From Paraburkholderia ribeironis (GTDB lineage: Bacteria; Pseudomonadota; Gammaproteobacteria; Burkholderiales; Burkholderiaceae), in the NCBI RefSeq assembly GCF_900019265.1, contig NZ_CYGX02000095.1, positions 1 to 64,000 of the forward strand: a DNA stretch of 64,000 nucleotides, given 5' to 3'. This document shows positions 61,295-64,000 of this stretch, piece after piece. The stretch's first letter is position 1; every line of letters begins with the position of its first letter. The notes under the pieces were generated by a model, which was not told where the DNA came from, did not search any database, and saw only the letters and a program-made list of their open reading frames with translations. The position numbers and the translations under genes were made by a program.

Positions 61295-62029
61295 TCACCC
61301 GTTGATCACGTCCGCGCCCTTGGGCACCGTGAACTTGAAAGCATCGGCCGGCAGCGGCGGGTTCTTCTGAATGTTCGAGAAGGTCAGCAGCGTCACGTTG
61401 CCGAACACGTCGTGCAATTCCATCGCTTCGAGATTGCCGTCCTTGAAGCCGATGCCGACGCGTTGAAACTGCGTGTCTTTCGCCTTCGGCGTCAGTTCGA
61501 GCCAGTCGATGCCAGCCTTCTCGCCGGCATCACGCAGCGTGAAGTTCTTCTCCAGATCGTTGCTGCCGAACAGGATCGCCGCCGGGCTCGCGCCGAGCGC
61601 GCCGCCGAGGCTGCGCACGGTCACCTGGTTCAGATCCTTGTCGTACACGTAGAGCTTGTCGCCGTCCGCCTGCAGCAGTTGCGAGTATGGCTTCTCGTAT
61701 TGCCAGATGAACTTGCCAGGACGCGCGAACGTGAACGTGCCGCTCGACGTGCCGGTCTTGCCCGCGCCCGTGGTGGACAGCGTGCCGCTCGCGCCCTGCG
61801 CCTTGCTCGGCGCGCGCACTTCCTGCTGCACGAAGGTGCCGCGCGCCGAGTGGACTTGCGCGACGAACGCCTTCAGTTGTTCGGTACCGCTCGCGAACGC
61901 CTGCGACGCGACCAGCACCGACGCGCCGATCGCCACGCTGCCGACGCAGCGCACGATGGTGCGCGCGAGTTGGCCGAGACGGTCCCCTTCAGTTCGGTGT
62001 CGGGCGTGCTGCTGCGCGACTGGTTGCAT
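61295..62029 (-). CDS. lolA: Outer-membrane lipoprotein carrier protein LolA
   Basis: 244 residues. Signal peptide with hydrophobic core SVAIGASVLVASQAFAS (cleavage near residue 47) after a long N-region. Mature LolA fold: ARGTFVQQEVRAPS, GKFIWQYEKPYSQLLQADG, KLYVYDKDLNQVTVR, and a C-terminal VPKGADVI motif typical of the family. It ferries lipoproteins through the periplasm from LolCDE to LolB. The N-region is long; a start inside it is possible. It follows ftsK on the same strand. Confidence 0.94.
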   Translation of the reverse strand: MQPVAQQHARHRTEGDRLGQLARTIVRCVGSVAIGASVLVASQAFASGTEQLKAFVAQVHSARGTFVQQEVRAPSKAQGASGTLSTTGAGKTGTSSGTFTFARPGKFIWQYEKPYSQLLQADGDKLYVYDKDLNQVTVRSLGGALGASPAAILFGSNDLEKNFTLRDAGEKAGIDWLELTPKAKDTQFQRVGIGFKDGNLEAMELHDVFGNVTLLTFSNIQKNPPLPADAFKFTVPKGADVING

Positions 62030-62125
62030 GTGGTTTTCTCCGTTGATTGAATTCGGTGGGCGGCCGCGATGGCGGCACGACGCGCGGCCGCCGCATCCCG
62101 CGGTGGCACGCGCAATGGATGCGGC

Positions 62126-64000
62126 TTATTCCGCTTCGCGCGCCGGCGCAAGAATCTCGCGATTGCCGTTCGACGACATCGCCGACACCACGCCCGAGTT
62201 TTCCATCTGCTCGAGCAAGCGCGCCGCCCGGTTGTAGCCGATGCGCAAATGCCGCTGCACCAGCGAGATCGACGCGCGGCGGTTCTTCAGCACGACATCG
62301 ACCGCCTGGTCGTATAAGGGATCGGACTCGCCGTCGCTCGCGCCGGTTCCCGCCGAGCCTTCGTCGCCCTCGCCGGTCACGCCGCCTTCGAGAATGCCCT
62401 CGATGTAGTTCGGCTCGCCCTGCTCCTTGAGTTTGTCGACGACGCGATGCACTTCCTCGTCCGACACGAACGCGCCGTGCACGCGCACCGGCAATCCGGT
62501 GCCCGGCGGCAGATACAGCATGTCGCCCATGCCGAGCAGCGATTCCGCGCCCTGCTGATCGAGGATGGTCCGCGAGTCGATCTTCGACGACACCTGGAAG
62601 GCCATCCGCGTCGGCACGTTGGCCTTGATCAGACCGGTGATCACGTCGACCGACGGGCGCTGCGTCGCGAGAATCAGGTGGATGCCGGCCGCACGCGCCT
62701 TCTGCGCGATCCGGGCGATCAGTTCTTCGACCTTCTTGCCGACCACCATCATCAGGTCGGCCAGCTCGTCGATCACGACGACGATGTGCGGCAGGCGCGT
62801 GAGCGGTTCCGGATCGTCCGGCGTGAGGCTGAACGGATTCGGCAGCTTCTCTTCACGCTTGGCAGCTTCGTCGATCTTGTTGTTGTAGCCGGCGAGATTG
62901 CGCACGCCGAGCTTGCTCATCAGCTTGTAGCGGCGCTCCATTTCGGCGACCGCCCAGTTCAGCGCGTGACCCGCCTGGCGCATGTCCGTCACGACCGGAC
63001 ACAGCAGATGCGGAATGCCTTCATAGACGCTCATTTCGAGCATCTTCGGATCGATCAGGATCATCCGCACCTGCTCGGCGCTTGCCTTGTAGAGCAGCGA
63101 CAGGATCATCGCGTTGATGCCCACCGACTTGCCCGAACCGGTCGTGCCCGCCACCAGCAAGTGCGGCATCTTCGCGAGGTCGGCGCATACCGGCTTGCCG
63201 CCGATGTCCTTGCCGAGCCCCATGGTCAGCGGCGACGCGGCATCCGCATACACCGCCGAGCCGAGAATCTCCGACAGGCTCACGGTCTGACGGCGCTGGT
63301 TCGGCAGCTCCAGCGCCATGAAATTCTTGCCCGGGATCGTTTCGACCACGCGGATCGACACGAGCGACAGCGAACGCGCGAGGTCCTTCGCCAGATTGAC
63401 GATCTGGCTGCCCTTCACGCCGGTGGCCGGTTCGATTTCATAGCGCGTGACGACCGGGCCCGGATAGGCGGCGACCACGCTCACTTCGACGCCGAAGTCC
63501 TTGAGCTTCTTCTCGATCAGACGCGAGGTGAATTCCAGCGTGTCGGCGGAGATGGTTTCCTGCGCGGCGGGCGCGGGATCGAGCAGCGCGATCGGCGGCA
63601 AGGTGGAATCGCCCGGCAGGTCGGTGAAGAGCGGCACCTGCCGTTCCTTCTCGACACGCTCCGATTTGGCCGGCGTGACAAGCGGCGGCACGATCATGAC
63701 CGGCTCGTGCTCTTCGATCCGCACGCGATCCTTCTCGACCTTGCCCTCGCGCTTCACCGCGGCCGCTTCGCCGAGCTTGCGGTCGCGGCCGGCCTCGCGA
63801 CGCAGCTTGGCGAACGTCACCGCGGAAATGATCGACTCGCCGACCTTCTCCGAGACCGACAGCCACGAAAAACGGAAGTACAGCGACAAGCCGATCGCGA
63901 GCGCGATCAGCAGCGCGAGCGTGCCGCCCGTGAACCCCAGCGCATGCGACACCCCACGCGCGACGGCCTCGCCGACCACGCCGCCCGGGGCGCGCGGCAA
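62126..64000 (-). CDS. ftsK: DNA translocase FtsK, 5' end outside window
   Basis: 624 residues visible, truncated by the window edge at the N-terminus. It begins in the last part of the membrane domain (TLALLIALAIGLSLYF), then a charged linker, then the RecA-like motor: Walker A AGTTGSGKSVGIN, LIDPKMLEMSVYEGIPHLL, Walker B VVVIDELADLMMVVG, and DMLYLPPGTGLPVRVHG. The C-terminal gamma winged helix (VVLKNRRASISLVQRHLRIGY, ARLLEQMENSGVV) reads KOPS. It pumps DNA at the septum and activates XerCD at dif. Confidence 0.96.
   Translation of the reverse strand: MPRAPGGVVGEAVARGVSHALGFTGGTLALLIALAIGLSLYFRFSWLSVSEKVGESIISAVTFAKLRREAGRDRKLGEAAAVKREGKVEKDRVRIEEHEPVMIVPPLVTPAKSERVEKERQVPLFTDLPGDSTLPPIALLDPAPAAQETISADTLEFTSRLIEKKLKDFGVEVSVVAAYPGPVVTRYEIEPATGVKGSQIVNLAKDLARSLSLVSIRVVETIPGKNFMALELPNQRRQTVSLSEILGSAVYADAASPLTMGLGKDIGGKPVCADLAKMPHLLVAGTTGSGKSVGINAMILSLLYKASAEQVRMILIDPKMLEMSVYEGIPHLLCPVVTDMRQAGHALNWAVAEMERRYKLMSKLGVRNLAGYNNKIDEAAKREEKLPNPFSLTPDDPEPLTRLPHIVVVIDELADLMMVVGKKVEELIARIAQKARAAGIHLILATQRPSVDVITGLIKANVPTRMAFQVSSKIDSRTILDQQGAESLLGMGDMLYLPPGTGLPVRVHGAFVSDEEVHRVVDKLKEQGEPNYIEGILEGGVTGEGDEGSAGTGASDGESDPLYDQAVDVVLKNRRASISLVQRHLRIGYNRAARLLEQMENSGVVSAMSSNGNREILAPAREAE

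Overview
The window looks like part of the main chromosome of a Burkholderia-type betaproteobacterium, most likely Burkholderia or Paraburkholderia. It is GC-rich. The gene order, the hemC-hemDX-hemY operon with a HemD-HemX fusion, the minC-minD-minE cluster, and the ftsK/lolA/rarA/serS neighbourhood all fit that group. This is inferred from protein families and order; no database search was possible.

Positions 1 to about 18,490 are an accessory island rich in candidate defence or conflict genes. It holds, in order: two copies of a two-gene module (a small protein plus a 7- or 8-repeat TPR protein, all four sharing a short glycine-rich motif), the first copy preceded by a four-helix membrane protein; a HelD-like UvrD-family helicase with an inserted nuclease-like segment and a zinc finger; an unrecognised 290-residue protein; an overlapping pair of small paralogues of unknown function; an HNH nuclease overlapping a PIN-like protein; and a complete ABC-three-component (ABC-3C) system with an Mrr-like nuclease. 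The island ends inside a DUF482 acyltransferase-like gene that has lost its 5' part. No integrase or transposase is visible, and the left border lies outside the window.

From about 18.5 kb onward the backbone is ordinary. It contains a GIY-YIG protein and an FUSC exporter; a copper-resistance operon (metal-binding exported protein, small exported protein, TolC-family lipoprotein, multicopper oxidase, CusF-like chaperone) divergent from a CopZ-like metallochaperone that has a CueR-type promoter; pyrophosphatase; an aldehyde dehydrogenase, SDR and MFS transporter set; heme biosynthesis (hemC, hemDX, hemY); ppc; a methyltransferase with a divergent XRE-type regulator; argH; a TonB-domain protein; an MHS transporter; waaC; a CLC channel or transporter; minCDE; a GNAT; map; tRNA-Ser(CGA); serS and rarA; an NCS1 permease, ureohydrolase and LysR set that resembles a guanidinobutyrate-utilisation locus; lolA; and the 3' part of ftsK.

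Several intergenic gaps carry short tandem repeats (6-, 8-, 9- and 11-nt units), and several convergent gene pairs are separated by clear bidirectional terminators. The best candidate for an undescribed system is the duplicated motif-sharing TPR module at 341-6388.
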